Shown here piece by piece: positions 43,001 to 45,665 of a DNA stretch of 64,000 nt. This stretch comes from Streptomyces sp. CCM_MD2014 (GTDB taxonomy: Bacteria; Actinomycetota; Actinomycetes; Streptomycetales; Streptomycetaceae): the NCBI RefSeq assembly GCF_000772045.1, contig NZ_CP009754.1, positions 6,014,001-6,078,000 on the forward strand, read 5' to 3'. Both the position numbers and the translations under genes were made by a program. The notes beneath the pieces are model-generated. The model ran no database searches, was not told the DNA's origin, and saw only the letters and a program-made list of their open reading frames with translations. The stretch's first letter is position 1; every line of letters begins with the position of its first letter.

Positions 43001-45665
43001 CCGGAGCAGCGACGGCCGCTACACGCGGACTCTGTTCGCCGACGCGCGGGGCCGCCACCGGGCGTGGGCCCTGTTCCGGCCCGACCCCTCGGAGGCCGAC
43101 CTCGACCGGCTGGCGGCCGTCGCGGGCCTGACCTCCGGTGACGGCGAGGTCTCCGACGAGATGCGCGCCGGGACGCTGCGCCTGGTGCGGGCGTTGCGGC
43201 TGACCTTCGGCCACGACGTGGACGACGCCGCCGACTTCGGCGAACTGCTGCGCGGTGTCGCCGCGGTGGACCACATGTGGCGCAGCGACACGGACTTCGA
43301 CGACGCCGGCCCGTTCACCCTGGACCTGCTGAACCGGGTGGTCGCCGCGCACCCGGAGGCCGCCTCGGGGGTGGACCGGGCGGCCGTGCGCCGCGTGCTG
43401 GCCGCCGCGGCGGAGCACTGGGCCGCGTGGCCCGGTGACGAACTGGTCGGTTTCGTGGAGGTGCCGGCGATCGAGGCGGCCGCCCGGTGGATGCGGGACG
43501 GCGACCCCGGGGACGAGGCCGTCACCGCCCTGGACCTCACCGGCCCGCACGAGGTGGGCGAGACCGAGCGGTCCCGGATGTTCTGGGCCCGGGTCAAGGC
43601 CGAGGAGACCCTGAGCGCCCCCGGCACGGACCTGGACGCGCGTGTGTCCAAGGTGCTCCACCTGCCGCCCGGCACCCGGCCCGCCGGCCACCGCGACACG
43701 CTGCTCGACCTGCTCACCCGCGCCTTCGCCGCGGGCCGTGACGCCGCCGACCCGGACGTGGCGGCCGCCTACCACCTGGACGAGTCGGGGGCCTACGCCA
43801 CGACCGACGTGGAGACGGCGAACGGCGGTGAGAGCGGCGACGGCCGGGACTACACCGCCGAGCAGACGCCGACGACGGTCGACCTGACGCGGTTCGACAC
43901 GCCCTCCGGCGTCGCGGACGCGCCGTGGGCGGACCGTGAGGGCCCCGCCCCCTACCTCGTACGGGTCACCCCGGACCGCAGGACGCCCGACCTGCTGGAG
44001 CTGTCCTTCGAGGGGGAGACGCACCGGGTGGCGGCCGGGGAGTTCCTCGAACTCCTGGCGCACGACGCCTCGTTGACCGGTAAGGAACTGAGCGTACCGG
44101 TCGTCCTCGCGTTCTCGTCCGCCGACGGGGACCCCGGCGACCTCGCGGGGCGGGCGGCCCAGCGCCTGGGCCGCACCGTGTGGTGGACGGAGTTCCCGGT
44201 GGACCTGACCCCGACCGGCCCCTCGGGGGAGCCGGTCCTGACCCTGCGGGCGACACCCGACGGCGACGTACCGGACGCCGGCGCCTGGGAGCAGGCCCGC
44301 CCGGCCCAGGCCACGTCCCCCGGCGACGCGCCGCGCCCGGTCCAGGCACCGCTCGCCAGGGCCGCCGCCCCGCTCCTCGAGTCGTTCCCGGCCCTCACCC
44401 TGAGCGAGGACACGGACACGGACACGGACACGGGAGGGGAGGCGTACGACTCGGACTCCGGCTCGGCCCCCGACCCCGACGTCGACGCGGCGACGGCGGA
44501 CGACGCGGAGGGACGCGCGGACGGCCGTCCCGCGCCCGACTGGGTCCTGGCCCGCATCCGCTACGCGCAGGAAGCCCTCCTCTTCGAGCAGCGGCTCGCC
44601 GCACACCTCGGGGAGAACGAGCAGGTCAACGCCGAGATCGGCAAGGTCGTGCGGGCCTTTTGGAGCATCACCCTGCACAACCGGCTCGACTACCGGCTGT
44701 TCGGCAGCAGGAGCGAGATGTCCGCCGGCGCCGTCGGGCAGCGGTACGAGGCCCTCGCGCGCGTCGTGGACTCCGGCAACCTGCGGGAACGGGTCACGTT
44801 CCTGTTCAACGGCGTCGCCAAGGACCTCGTCCCCCATCTCATGGGCGGCGTCGAACCCCAGCATCCGGTGATCGCGCTGGAACGCAGAGACCGGCACAAG
44901 AGCCAGCTCTTCCTGGAGTACGAGCGCAGGGTCGCCGAACTCCGCGCGGCGGAACTGGACCCCGAGGACGAGGCGCAGGAGATGGACGACCTGGAGGCGA
45001 TGCTGCGTACGCCGCTGCGCCCCGACGAGGTCGCTCCGCCGCTCAGCGCGGCCGAGTGGCGGCGGGCGGTCCGGGACGGCGAGCTGCTCTGGTCACCCGC
45101 CGGCATGGAGCACACGCTGCCGATGGCCGCCGACTTCCAGGCGCGTTCCGAGGACTCCGGGGGCCTGGTGCTGACCGGTACCTCGGGCAGCGCCTACCGC
45201 ATCCTCACGCACGTGGCCCGGCTGACCCGGCTCACCGGTGTCCCGGTGGACCTCGGCCTCATCCGGGCCGGGCTGGCGAGCATCCTGGTCGGCGTGGGGC
45301 ACCACAGCTTCCACGAGGTGATGACCGGGGCCCAGCTGGCCCTGGACGAGTTCGACCCCCGGGCGGCCTCGGTCTACTCCGACAACTGGGGCCGGTACTG
45401 GGACGTCTACCCGCTGACCGAGGAGGAGCTGCGGACCTCCGTGGCCCGTGAGGGCCTCTTCCCGGACGAACACGCCCGCGCCCTGCTCGACCGGCTGAAG
45501 GCAGAGCGCACCGCGACTTCACGCCGGGACGACCCCCGCGTGTCCGCGGACGGTGCAGGTGTGCCCGCGCCGGACGACGCCCCCGACCCCGCGCCGGGCG
45601 GGGCCGCGACGCCCACCCGGGGCGGTGTTCCCGATGCACACGATGACAAGAGGACGACGAGATGA
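16044..45665 (+). CDS. Giant 9,873-residue modular protein, probable type VII secreted effector
   Basis: One unbroken frame of 29.6 kb, predicted mass about 1 MDa. ATG at 16044 (MSIMPSPEVNAMIFILTG) is preferred over one at 16011 because GGGTGG precedes it. Order of parts: helical N-terminus with a hydrophobic segment (IRLLIEIAIYLALSFF), residues 1-410; Pro/Gly/Thr linkers; His/Cys module 1 (H1240, C1287); OTU-like protease (C1604, H1796); a long strand-rich region without recognised family (about 2015-3740); two decayed OTU-like domains (about 3770-4255); a region with an LENETHSR block (about 4930-5155); OmpA-like module 1; HHxFHEVM domain 1; then repeated sets of helical, Cys-less and His/Cys modules 2-4 with OmpA-like modules 2-3; HHxFHEVM domain 2 at the end. 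No signal peptide. I recall similar Streptomyces giants annotated as lonely Cys domain proteins. Targets and toxicity are unknown. Confidence 0.88.
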   Translation: MSIMPSPEVNAMIFILTGERLIDADEDLAYESRGPYARLGRKIDQMSALIQKSVHDIGQAMPDDLSKAYAAAMGTLTDDGGRNYLREFSEQLDKIAEGRRKTSMDIMESKWQVIAEVIRLLIEIAIYLALSFFTGGASASQIMLAKMRSRFFILSTLSHLLQRLHIAPSLTEAFSEAFTTFAVRLAMMNFAPDGRRPDGFDWGQILKDAAFGAAAGGLTSIFADFARKFVKGYDDTFLKNGTDLDYKAPPPRVKNDPDLDIDDPTPNTKPGPDAKFDTTPHDRPDPVTGGPGPGYNPPAGFRDLFSFRNNFRNNPDLWRNNQLLRNNADRPGALAGHYGVKGTADFLATGSGEALAEILIKGAFDGDWSTSWSTFVGAGLSSQVESTLTDGAKNGSAELRNILEGFRGKPPTVSAGDTEPAGSSESSGPRDSDGPSPAGGGTDRTDDPAPAGTGGGTGAAVASPQGGGVEAPPPYSAQEPAPYTSPAPPPYTSPAPPPYSPGPLPVTAAENGLWQQVHNGSPDLREQALRDLAALRGAQPPGAVEIGVRDALHGNLSRTPEIRVVPAGNGPATEIDTDGVRRALQGFGTPVAVTPPPTATEGPVPVGETGGPGPGTAPGSVTGPATDTGGVPGTGSDAGGGSEVGTGTGTGGAVGTGTGAGSGAGVGADSGTGSGTGAGPGPVAGAGTTTGAGSAAGATGTGAAAGPGTGAGGSAGAGPGRGTSTAPGTSAGTGPNTGTRAGEAGGGDRGVVDSDGAAPAAGAGPGRGTSTAPGTSGGTGPNTGTRAGEAGGGDRGVVDSDGAAPAAGEAPPAVGELAGRGAPGSGIVTSTGGVPGGQEALSGDAAPVPPKLGAVGSVDTTGDASPLTVVVSDGPPPAAASPEAAALLDRAGADRAVVLGPPTASDGTGRPVRTAAELTRETPDAPVRVRPLAGPPATDAPATETGFPGADVLLPLADALGPAPEARPVVTESTGPVGTELPSDTGPSGETDPSADTNPSPDTNPSAGPNPSPDTNPSAGPNPSADPSPSAPADPSRKAPLSQPDTLALDGDGAVPNGDTRTTGGPADKFGLFSRPWSEPATALHVESGAEGGAAPLASPPPPARVVVRPADGVPRPVGEPALTTLDGRSVPLDQVRRLVPDTAVRPEPGRAVRTLTISQDPSDDGTARDTGRRALLGQDGFRGVRTESGPVVPNPTGTVGTGTGTVDTVPSVPRAVFTGPPAPLPGAGTEQGADYFVGHGTPRAVTLGTHDASRPTVKVSGVQLGEALRVWAADGDTERPLVLYSCETGRQPRIAGLPVAQHVANRTGRPVYAPTGEVGTARDKDGEVRAVLVENEDGPGRWRLFTPEPGGAELDRLARDAGLHTGPGPADVFARVRTLQQVRTLRDALGPDAEQRSESREFLAGLAYVDGLRWRGADGAARYGDGRMTPGLLRRMATDWHAAGGGPASDRGDGRTGVDPVTGPTPEQYTAFLRAAAAARAGQGPGSTLDDLIPPPPPSPPPTALVSQDDVRGLDYAESARVAWGLSDDPLPLSQLGLGPEDTAELARRRPDLAPVPSRPESPAEDLVPFGPVPVAPASGPADVVRSGGRVFHRVDARPDGNCFFRSVLDSARAVAVPPAWAAGSIAGLRARVRDRVAHGELGDIADALVPDPVHSVVNDLRLRALAGETDPGAQRRIAEEWDRIAGEVVTDGDAGRWREIVAGSDYPGLAEVAPTPAEARRLGGRGLLAATAGRVDLWPSPFADLIPEALAHTLDLDLRIVQPDTRTPGALITVALHPGGTGAPLHVSYNGADHFDALVPAPDPSPVPAPDPSPVPVRSPAPDPSRTPGPSTTPDPAPNPDASLTPDPGITPDPDPGPTPDPDAAPEGSDPYGEWLRERAGITDPDADPADPGDRAPLETQLDRYRPARLLTGTDVRPPGPAPRSVTFEDGSRLPAALIRPGADPRDTGGDGTPGVEPTGLFAGTGVLSLRGPELAARQILDGLPERLRTRFDEAELLRLLTDQPSAFTAPRGARLVGREKSGVGLEMTVEAVPYHRWVRLPDVGGGTVKADTMRRGQAGTGGGRSVGFGRRIAGALSMGPPLEWLLKIGASLGWARRTDYSQGTAAYQQTEHRAHEGSHLHLDDVHYRVRVHRVTEAPRSAATAADTDGTTGTGPAPRWTRQLVHTAEFGMRDGLSWRLPDDLTVPYAGPRRAPGTLTFPEGEHPRLLDSTGLYLTDPAEDVALALAGARPGSSAHRTLVSYTRPGRLLGIFGRLTGPVSGPELTRGRGRRPLGHLVVERSVPHRADLVTESTKVEVRDLTQTTYSNQRGHVRETRFGLQVTSGPNHQFAGPVTDVRVQGGPAVRTDFAAGRGHYLGTDAARKVTGRVRNQPMALYRVERTLMVRGAGEPRSAARPVRVVSLDWMSTRDARRLAGWDSRTPGRTGPNPDAEPPVPWYLKKDDPVHLGGQVRAEGFRPDTTPATVPQTAPAQDEGPRTTQTRAQDGPRTARAQSGPQPDATPQPAREPLQQFAETVLDTLHASYPSLFVPPAMRNHPRLARLWYSDTRLRTAWFNERQVREALNRPTLAQALDDLTTTGLPVTLVEDGKVRRGHHTLTLRARLTDRRFETTLNERTLRNAVIGSEVAGQGQQQSSTYTAGVEAGISPRGHDKVGSTGLPRQIGNLMVGGRYAHTRQEATRNTITVTHDHLTSQSGIDLYSYRVELMADFEGHRRPRGWPRLLSAGLLGTGVFVSTVAERPLFSRGSEPVGRVELAVPAAHGSAHHAPADPPAPTASTDAAPAPQRLSAAEADQLLDGTPPLPRTTPASQSLAGRLLSAPHVVLGVEGGSRRRQLMQETADRASGDSWHTRAPGTPVRTALRRAVADLGVAGQLGQYLGPFGTRITGLNGAGPFRTHYLKAAVRGELDNVRVMSDPKPASLENTLASDDKSTGSSSTTSRTTLGLQGSDSPLQQAPGAQPVSGSYGAALQYAWGKGRALAQSVTRGRSTTLTYAGRMYLVVADAAETIAVRDRWTAAMGTVGTRAGQRIAAAAGRLSDRAGQALSPRGAAAAFQRVRDAVMFHLPMQDAIETGLAPDGLGTGTPRNLGGGYRVPGFLRGRRFPTHPLGRLDASRAAQQLMPRLEKIGVPSHDREQVLQRLSPDFLRAHLHELTTDGMTLPVRHRAWSSPHHLPVGGSPAQVRFRLTPVTTTVERLRTGYEVDDYRTLVRDSALGATQDRGGDLTLSVGQRTPGSDALAANPSLQGTATGQQAGTRTDTEGSTAMPDMATTQAHAEVVTGYTLSVTMTDAAGDRLAPYAVAHVGTLHEIVSAGLLTPSGPGADGALTEQDVAEPERAVRMLTADRARREAVAAWRTDGDDILPFDDRTGSGMLAVDFRGAANVADALTLATARADGLGDGDLGGRHTGDALAAQVRMARHTPLTALGTAPAQAQQEATSQGGLAAAFREALGADGSVLPTQSSGRLIGQAHTVGARLHARMHRRGARLLAVESAPRMESMQRRKTAQAEETGITDNTEGAAGTAPLVSTTGAGLNNPGATAPVGGANDGTAPKESEDVTLGTHVKYGIDRSMLFALPVSWLAVSEADHRFTDSRPVHALGKARRGPRAAEAETTALVWLRESQAREYGLLDDTSFPEEAATAWDDMAKGAADLAAAEKEYYDARARAREAWLSLTPAERGALGDGGSGQTSASATVLPRELAESPAVRAWQGARDDVRLWRDRVDAAAADHHRLHLAASRLTAHHQGSTAVPVRDVPQEYTEPGWRSEAPAPYTVTGADGTGPRTLTSPDGTVVRTVHDVPHDGASFFHALIATAHASGRLPRLLGADLADRFAGAPDDPEVTADAVHTARDRLARELGRPDNRDLLDALAADTADTFTQQELDGAGVTLSREQQAEFDALGRLPETFWPTPAQRAALASLALARPFAAEPLPADAGRPDDAPAPPERRAGDHGGADLLPALAARLLGTSLTVVTGEGREQLFLPYGDGTAPDGSVPVVDRAADPVLLAADGHFHAALPVPAPAPAATALPRPAREESGANGAPNPSGATSGPGGEPSAPPVHRSHSTAPWLPPADADGPRYRLARDGVLTAPDGATYTQGTPTGRGNGFFGALSTALRHAAAQPGLDGREAGRLLARAAATPARLMRLNGLPGTPAERASLFSPPPPAQRRGAPAPSPEAKEGHLRRHLAEGPWTTTEADRAVTRWAAAATGATVTLVEENGTAHTYPGPAGADGPHLRLRRRGGDFVPLIERTPALRPGRERGPDPEEAFGLDTLSGAAGPGRLDAPGSLQGAFREPAPGGLSLPAPTPRTGPDGAVPPPLPGRRPMTTVQEASDESEYSDAASSSDSDSDSDDSADGNEQPLWADTGWLNTVFGPRWDTVPGDRLRETSEALYELVAAEAGVDREPQSLYRALNRVARQVLHLPGDARPGPADHRLLGSLALDASSDDLETTDDLSRYFVERQIETGRGALDEGTLLRDTARDAAGRDFGRTGRPAPAPGSYLLRGTGRVVERPAPWHNPYTVVAQAVDGAVEVSLMPGRTFRVTRLDELAMLISYDDRRPRGADIVLALPPRIAEPLAVLVAGTTGRRVWRPEAPVTVATHPTAGSRLALDLRDGDTGAGWVPVDPSERDGLPGARDLSSDGESDAGHDDDSERSSSDGDAEFDRLADELVLERRIDARRTRPLITRDYGVIDKRGTGVLFTRPLPRRVAEVPVGGGTGDGSDALLLPSQDHGTVPMADRPPLHVSEDRTLALPADGEHTTGRGRQVYATRAAIDASSARLAAAGAGLRLKADESTGVLLPREDGSYGAPLFRVEPEFLTPSGASEHAFTRDFAQMLAGIGSAPLSHVAFRGPADDVVATAPVNGQHGREVTGTHHLAEALAEVAEGSRPADEVTPRWAARQTGRDPRFTGGVVGAPTPGERYGGALSHVPADNPRRGRLAAAARRIGVNEHAWAGVGEGYLVQSVSTTNDSGAQLFTHNHAKPGDRVGPHAPYHFAQVVLASEDGTHQITLENETHSRGPVTDAELDAIVEENLDRHGGDGLRRLAEAAERRLAEAEREGTDAERTARSADLARAARALAEVHDAEQIPFYFDEDRPEHALALREADRARARAREAVRAAAPLPDPKDLWFFRAYSKRPGESAHEVNAALLSQEAPATANPLTMVVLHGHAPRPHQRTIRFAREQHGLPADADGTIDALARTLARTGLWNRAHGLPAPAVTVTGHGNRSQAVARKRAEAVRGALGARLSRILAASQQGSTGTPLAVRDFELTLEAKRVRGATDPDAGRVVSVDIDDHRRAEPTTPAGAAVPHPTAGAPAAARPAAPGPGQTAAHEETASREGTGPARTASPAGSASRARSRSPQPGPEQRNSAAPPWVMARIRYAEESLAFDKRLGEYLAEREAVVAEYRKMANAAWKAARERHPRSLDAFGDTSKYKAGVVGTSRQALQQVLRGGNLRELVALLYEGISSDFVPMMLGGREQQPPEIAEERPSRRQRETHAEFERRAKEILARPDLDPEQKRAAVEELERSVTIGTRPQDARPPLSEAERRFAVNEHGLTWLPATSLYDLAMSAGFQQRSEASGGLVATGTAGSTYRFMLHAARMREQWGVDLDLGLIRAGMLAVSLTVDHHTFHEVMRGAQLALNDVPGHDPALDYTDNWGRYWNIHPFGEQELRENVARDGRFPDEHARALLDELEGRSLPPARTGTGLPHRPAPARPVHTRPATTGLNRPRSQPQPQSQQQQPPQQQPRPQAPDLTVPQRTNPLDAPATGPGSSPGVVTLQDVTSDEAERHREGLLDALYGLGALGDVDRERAADALERLDRLRVADPALRGGFLDLDAMVRRALLLDPAEPVNAAARGALIRLMTVPSSARVASPAALSAHYLAHRGAFHPDFRITDAQGRPRGRNWTGRALPADFDADSTGRVRRTPDGTTADSGAEDAPWRPAPGDPGPYLVLTAGRGEGTVVRGLGGFTRSVPPEVLYELMALDRDLAGRPGAVLLHAGQSGAAPPELPRGLADRLGREVWAATGRAGIGHLPSSPDRSRLLLLDDEGRAPRGQWIVSTPAVAADGPAGTADDRVTAVPVAHDGHRSTGYLSMDLAREPDGGWSRTLEHSRLGSVTSYTHLRSGYDHGSTPAPLPWVRLGLPAPYFPNNHGAPGSVVWHTPQGPREDDGPRFARTLARRRSLASLAPGHPVVPLICYAAARPGIGGVLGGDVAGPLPFVPDPLAVVATGQHMANETGRTVFATVLSNSVGPARPNDPQSYVNLLTDARGHAHPWVMFRPEPAGDALDLRARTAGLHTGAGPVPDPERERTLRLVRALREVFGPEVDESAAYPRLLRGMGALDLMHRADPALNRDGARRFTLDLYEQILARHRSAAHAPGPVPPVTADDHRRLLTEAAARLDAGRPGPLGDWLALPHLAHLLAGLPASPQREHLARQILGLDATAPVGESELSRLVWASFKVALVTSRVDRGAFTAAVLHLPAPDPTRFGEAVTVARQAAAVGRDPRRIHELAAHHLERQGALAPQRLLTNADGTAWGRALDGTHRPPGTFDPSVVTLLGHGPDGSLVPVGSEPAPWAAQPGRPAPFVYVADGDADGLVLPGPLPAAVPARQFGELVFRDAELLGRAGHTEVVAVVPHGSPAGTRPSAGSLPDEGARNSARNWWATRGATTLHHDPATGTYTVAMLPGPDGQPAPTGAWDRTARPKGDPEGPATDPVANAANSAAARGTDGPARPVTESGGAPADATAVVPDAADATAVVPDAADATEAVTGAWDAHARALSALGAANDAAATTQRTGGDVAAVADARAEADAARRRLEDAEARLRALGVAPEALGAARRARWETGESAGVPSVPGDAEARRRIADRVTEADLPSAAPPPAEDETVGLGELEAAGITPSVGQRTEMTLRGDDRLPASALTPLDLARVRMTGPGTWTAASEEAAANAARRLWARAYAGFADAVPEGTDEAEASRAWSAAVVLVLPAEPHDVLADSRYAGEDFRDAVRRVADRVLAGGGDAWSAAGPADTLRRKLGLLPRWTTPGPDARTTAEDPAGAAGTHPPGDTARAAGTDAGARGVRPAGPSGTRRQAPAAQSGSGTDLPDTDMPDTDMPDAGTAVPDGPAPDSTGLPGFDPSVPDGVDGPDGMDLDRTGVTDAVVPGLDLGGLDLGGFDLGDFDFNGFGSGDFGLTDVDLGGFGLTGADVAGDAPVLVGTDPSGDPPGTQPPAPAPAPTGLETAGGQTVFAAPVTAAPARPLAPLPRLSLVAFDPAGTTPSADAREGVARLARRVARAGLRNRRAGVPLPKIDIAGYGADARGAGTAGQREQDARRRGDERARAARALFTRELDAALDTLQNRLPAGRPRLTARDFTVTSRGRARLSGGTVTTAPALRVGRTELGRQATIAVGSPGHAAAVEVLDAARRDDPVLRSGGFEADAVARRVLRLAPYVLVDPEMRRDLYAMARRAAEAGRASSVAALTAFHLAEEGVLAADRTRHLAIGGTRVPGLNWTGPETAELNGLLVEEIPTDGTGTVVPPPVPGTPLGTTDLAPWPWDATPYAVLADGGHDRVTATLPDGTTRDLDADAFAELVAADPALRSMPDATPIVLAVPFAGDRYLDLPRTLADRTGRTVWVHTGVARRHPDPASGTTVAVLRRNGKPHGSWLAVTPGLAPEADDSAPAWHRDVLSQPVVSDLTGRQIGRSLHDDGELVEREDHFSRLDRMTVYAHYNPATRTYSAKLPLDDPGPKDKAYHLAGHGLPGRLLLPLAGGGSRPADRHEAGEWLRRRKSLSSLPEDHWIDLVVCHSSAPRDSATQDRPPAGGLFRAAPFAADPLADDAVSLGQHLANVTGRTVRLSHNVQGAGTHGDDPARLLWTDVRGRRWWWETSRPEPGEAELDRLAARAGLPGEPSPAGRAATLRLVRALRRVLGPDAEDAADHPDLLRGAAALDAMRAADPVLGPAGPFSLDLLHRVVAAHPSAASGADRAAVRRVLNAAAQAWQAAPGAPLSRFVNLPAPHTAARWLRDTAAVDATAVAALGLAGPEDVGAAERARVFWARVKAVETSAAAGPDTLTRRVLHLDPALDVDGAGHESALALLTRGFAAGRDMADPDVAAAYALETGGAFDWTATLTTMGTESGGGRDWRDTTTLLPEVGRVRTPAGLADAPWAGPDGHGGNRPVPYLVAAHVDLQDGTRLQVSTGGTLRDTSAAEFAELLAADPDLNRRDLSVPVLLVLTGIDGPAPGVADTIAQRLGRSVWWSRYPAELSGTDDTGSSVPTLVPSLVTAGTPTAADWQEARPTDPARPEEGPRPVAPPLPEAPLARYPAGLTGPTGLPGSAEVPLAAARARSSAGEPMEGVEPTSAPALTPAPPSAPAPGPSAHPVSTGPAAPSPSSLPRRSLVAYARESTVPSPAGRETIERLAHQVAAAGLHNRANGWAPPRVEVTGYGADGPGNRGLKRATAARNHFLRRLTEALERSQRDLPAGAPRLTAQDFRIKAVAVSRVPDDWTGTGELAGTGRADLGRQATIRVVQAPDATATQTLDALRRRDRELRHRPLDVDALAARVLHLDPGTAVDPETRDALFALVNRAAAAGHATSLAALAAHHLAELGVTDPARSRHFTTGGRRVPGLNWDPDAAAAAELDPTRSDVLEDTGPGPRTVAETRQTPWARGITPYVVAAGGRHDAVRALLPDGTTRDLDVDEFTELVAADVARERLPKDTPLVLAVPFAGDQYLALPRTLADRTGLTVWAHSGEVTLGSDGGVSTVDTVRRTGSPEGDWTASEPGLAPEPDDDVPEWHHRVATRPIVSALTGRQIGRASHHAAEWAADFEDDDRHLDRMTTYVHYYPATGLVSAERELPRPGPEDTAYRLDAHGSPGHLHLAMRDGTVRPVDEREAGGWLRRRKSLSSLPKDHWIDFVVCWSGAPRDRAVPAAPNTASDAYAGPFVPDPLSSLSMGQQLANSTGRSVRLSYSAQGTRSSDGRYTRTLFADARGRHRAWALFRPDPSEADLDRLAAVAGLTSGDGEVSDEMRAGTLRLVRALRLTFGHDVDDAADFGELLRGVAAVDHMWRSDTDFDDAGPFTLDLLNRVVAAHPEAASGVDRAAVRRVLAAAAEHWAAWPGDELVGFVEVPAIEAAARWMRDGDPGDEAVTALDLTGPHEVGETERSRMFWARVKAEETLSAPGTDLDARVSKVLHLPPGTRPAGHRDTLLDLLTRAFAAGRDAADPDVAAAYHLDESGAYATTDVETANGGESGDGRDYTAEQTPTTVDLTRFDTPSGVADAPWADREGPAPYLVRVTPDRRTPDLLELSFEGETHRVAAGEFLELLAHDASLTGKELSVPVVLAFSSADGDPGDLAGRAAQRLGRTVWWTEFPVDLTPTGPSGEPVLTLRATPDGDVPDAGAWEQARPAQATSPGDAPRPVQAPLARAAAPLLESFPALTLSEDTDTDTDTGGEAYDSDSGSAPDPDVDAATADDAEGRADGRPAPDWVLARIRYAQEALLFEQRLAAHLGENEQVNAEIGKVVRAFWSITLHNRLDYRLFGSRSEMSAGAVGQRYEALARVVDSGNLRERVTFLFNGVAKDLVPHLMGGVEPQHPVIALERRDRHKSQLFLEYERRVAELRAAELDPEDEAQEMDDLEAMLRTPLRPDEVAPPLSAAEWRRAVRDGELLWSPAGMEHTLPMAADFQARSEDSGGLVLTGTSGSAYRILTHVARLTRLTGVPVDLGLIRAGLASILVGVGHHSFHEVMTGAQLALDEFDPRAASVYSDNWGRYWDVYPLTEEELRTSVAREGLFPDEHARALLDRLKAERTATSRRDDPRVSADGAGVPAPDDAPDPAPGGAATPTRGGVPDAHDDKRTTR
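18191..18466 (+). repeat. 138-bp tandem duplication in the giant gene linker
   Basis: Copies 18191-18328 and 18329-18466 are almost identical (46 codons, AGPGRGTSTAPGTS then GGTGPNTGTRAGEAGGG and so on), with one codon differing near the start. It extends a Gly/Thr-rich linker. Shorter runs of the same kind occur at about 19020-19125 (NPSPDTNPSAGP), 21440-21500 (PAPDPSPV) and 36310-36380 (DATAVVPDAA). Confidence 0.9.
19740..20390 (+). other. His/Cys module 1 of the giant protein
   Basis: GADYFVGHGTP gives the His (codon 19761) and PLVLYSCETG the Cys (codon 19902), 47 residues apart. QHVANRTGRPVY follows, then a helical tail (PEPGGAELDRLARDAGL). The H-G and hydrophobic-strand-then-Cys pattern is that of clan CD (caspase-like) cysteine peptidases; activity is inference. 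Confidence 0.65.
20790..21450 (+). other. OTU-like cysteine protease domain 1 (catalytic residues intact)
   Basis: FHRVDARPDGNCFFRSVL carries the OTU Asp-Gly-Asn-Cys motif (Cys codon 20853). The domain closes with LHVSYNGADHFDALVP, whose His (codon 21429) is the expected second catalytic residue, 192 residues later. Between them lies HTLDLDLRIVQ, matching the usual strand before it. Known OTU enzymes cut ubiquitin or related isopeptides; some bacterial toxins use the fold for self-processing. Confidence 0.8.
27360..28110 (+). other. OTU-like domain 2, catalytic Cys replaced by Ser
   Basis: VHDVPHDGASFFHALI aligns with the DGNCFF motif of domain 1 but has Ser at the Cys position (codon 27459). 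The closing strand ADGHFHAALP keeps the His (codon 28080). A LAARLLGTSLTVVTG strand precedes it as in domain 1. Probably an inactive paralogue. Confidence 0.65.
28290..28810 (+). other. OTU-like domain 3, both catalytic positions lost
   Basis: PTGRGNGFFGALSTAL aligns with DGNCFFRSVL but has Gly for Cys (codon 28368), and the end block RRRGGDFVPLI has Asp (codon 28782) in place of His. AAAATGATVTLVEENG matches the strand ahead of the His in the other copies. Shorter than copies 1 and 2. Confidence 0.55.
31541..31900 (+). other. OmpA-like module 1
   Basis: TMVVLHGHAPRP, then helix GTIDALARTLARTGLWNRAHG, strand PAVTVTGHGNRSQAVARKRAEAVRGALGA: the VTGHxN...RAxxV pattern resembles OmpA-type peptidoglycan-binding domains, where VxGHTD...LSxxRAxxV contacts the cell wall. 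Repeated at about 37857 and 41260. Confidence 0.5.
32180..33165 (+). other. HHxFHEVM domain, copy 1
   Basis: About 325 residues from WVMARIRYAEES to DEHARALLDELEG. Helical, with GLVATGTAGSTYRF, DLGLIRAGML and DHHTFHEVMRGAQLAL (His codons 32952, 32955, 32964), then YTDNWGRYW. It is about half identical to the copy at the C-terminus of the protein. Not a family I recognise; clustered His and strict conservation suggest an active or metal site. Confidence 0.6.
34440..35210 (+). other. His/Cys module 2 of the giant protein
   Basis: PNNHGAPGSVVW (His codon 34530) and VPLICYAAARP (Cys codon 34668), 46 residues apart, followed by GQHMANETGRTVF and the helical tail RPEPAGDALDLRARTAGL with TLRLVRALREVFG. 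Confidence 0.65.
37560..37694 (+). repeat. Short pentapeptide-like repeat in the giant protein
   Basis: Nine five-residue units, LDLGG LDLGG FDLGD FDFNG then FGSGD FGLTD VDLGG FGLTG ADVAG. The D-L/F-x-G pattern resembles pentapeptide repeats that form a square beta-helix. It could equally be a low-complexity linker. Confidence 0.5.
37857..38270 (+). other. OmpA-like module 2
   Basis: RLSLVAFDPAGTTPS, helix EGVARLARRVARAGLRN, strand KIDIAGYGADARG, then RGDERARAARALFTREL and RLTARDFTVTS. It aligns with the modules at 31541 and 41260. The GHxN of copy 1 is GYGAD here. Confidence 0.5.
39230..40030 (+). other. His/Cys module 3 of the giant protein
   Basis: YHLAGHGLPGRLLL (His codon 39342) and WIDLVVCHSSAPRD (Cys codon 39483), 47 residues apart, with WLRRRKSLSSLPEDH between and GQHLANVTGRTVRL after. 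The helical tail ends DLLRGAAALDAM. Closely related to module 4. Confidence 0.68.
41260..41670 (+). other. OmpA-like module 3
   Basis: RRSLVAYARESTVPS, helix ETIERLAHQVAAAGLHN, strand RVEVTGYGADGPG, then KRATAARNHFLRRLTEAL and RLTAQDFRIKAV; nearest to module 2. It precedes the helical, Cys-less and His/Cys 4 modules in the same order as module 2 precedes His/Cys 3. Confidence 0.5.
42580..43370 (+). other. His/Cys module 4 of the giant protein
   Basis: YRLDAHGSPGHLHL (His codon 42690) and WIDFVVCWSGAPRD (Cys codon 42831), 47 residues apart, with WLRRRKSLSSLPKDH between and GQQLANSTGRSVRL after. Near-duplicate of module 3, so the whole block (about 37.86-41.0 kb versus 41.26-44.3 kb) looks duplicated. 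Confidence 0.68.
44530..45515 (+). other. HHxFHEVM domain, copy 2 (C-terminal)
   Basis: WVLARIRYAQEALLF to DEHARALLDRLKAE, with GLVLTGTSGSAYRI, DLGLIRAGLASI, GHHSFHEVMTGAQLAL (His codons 45300, 45303, 45312) and YSDNWGRYW. Only a Pro/Asp/Thr-rich tail of about 50 residues follows, so this is the terminal folded domain, where type VII polyvalent proteins usually carry their activity. Confidence 0.6.
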
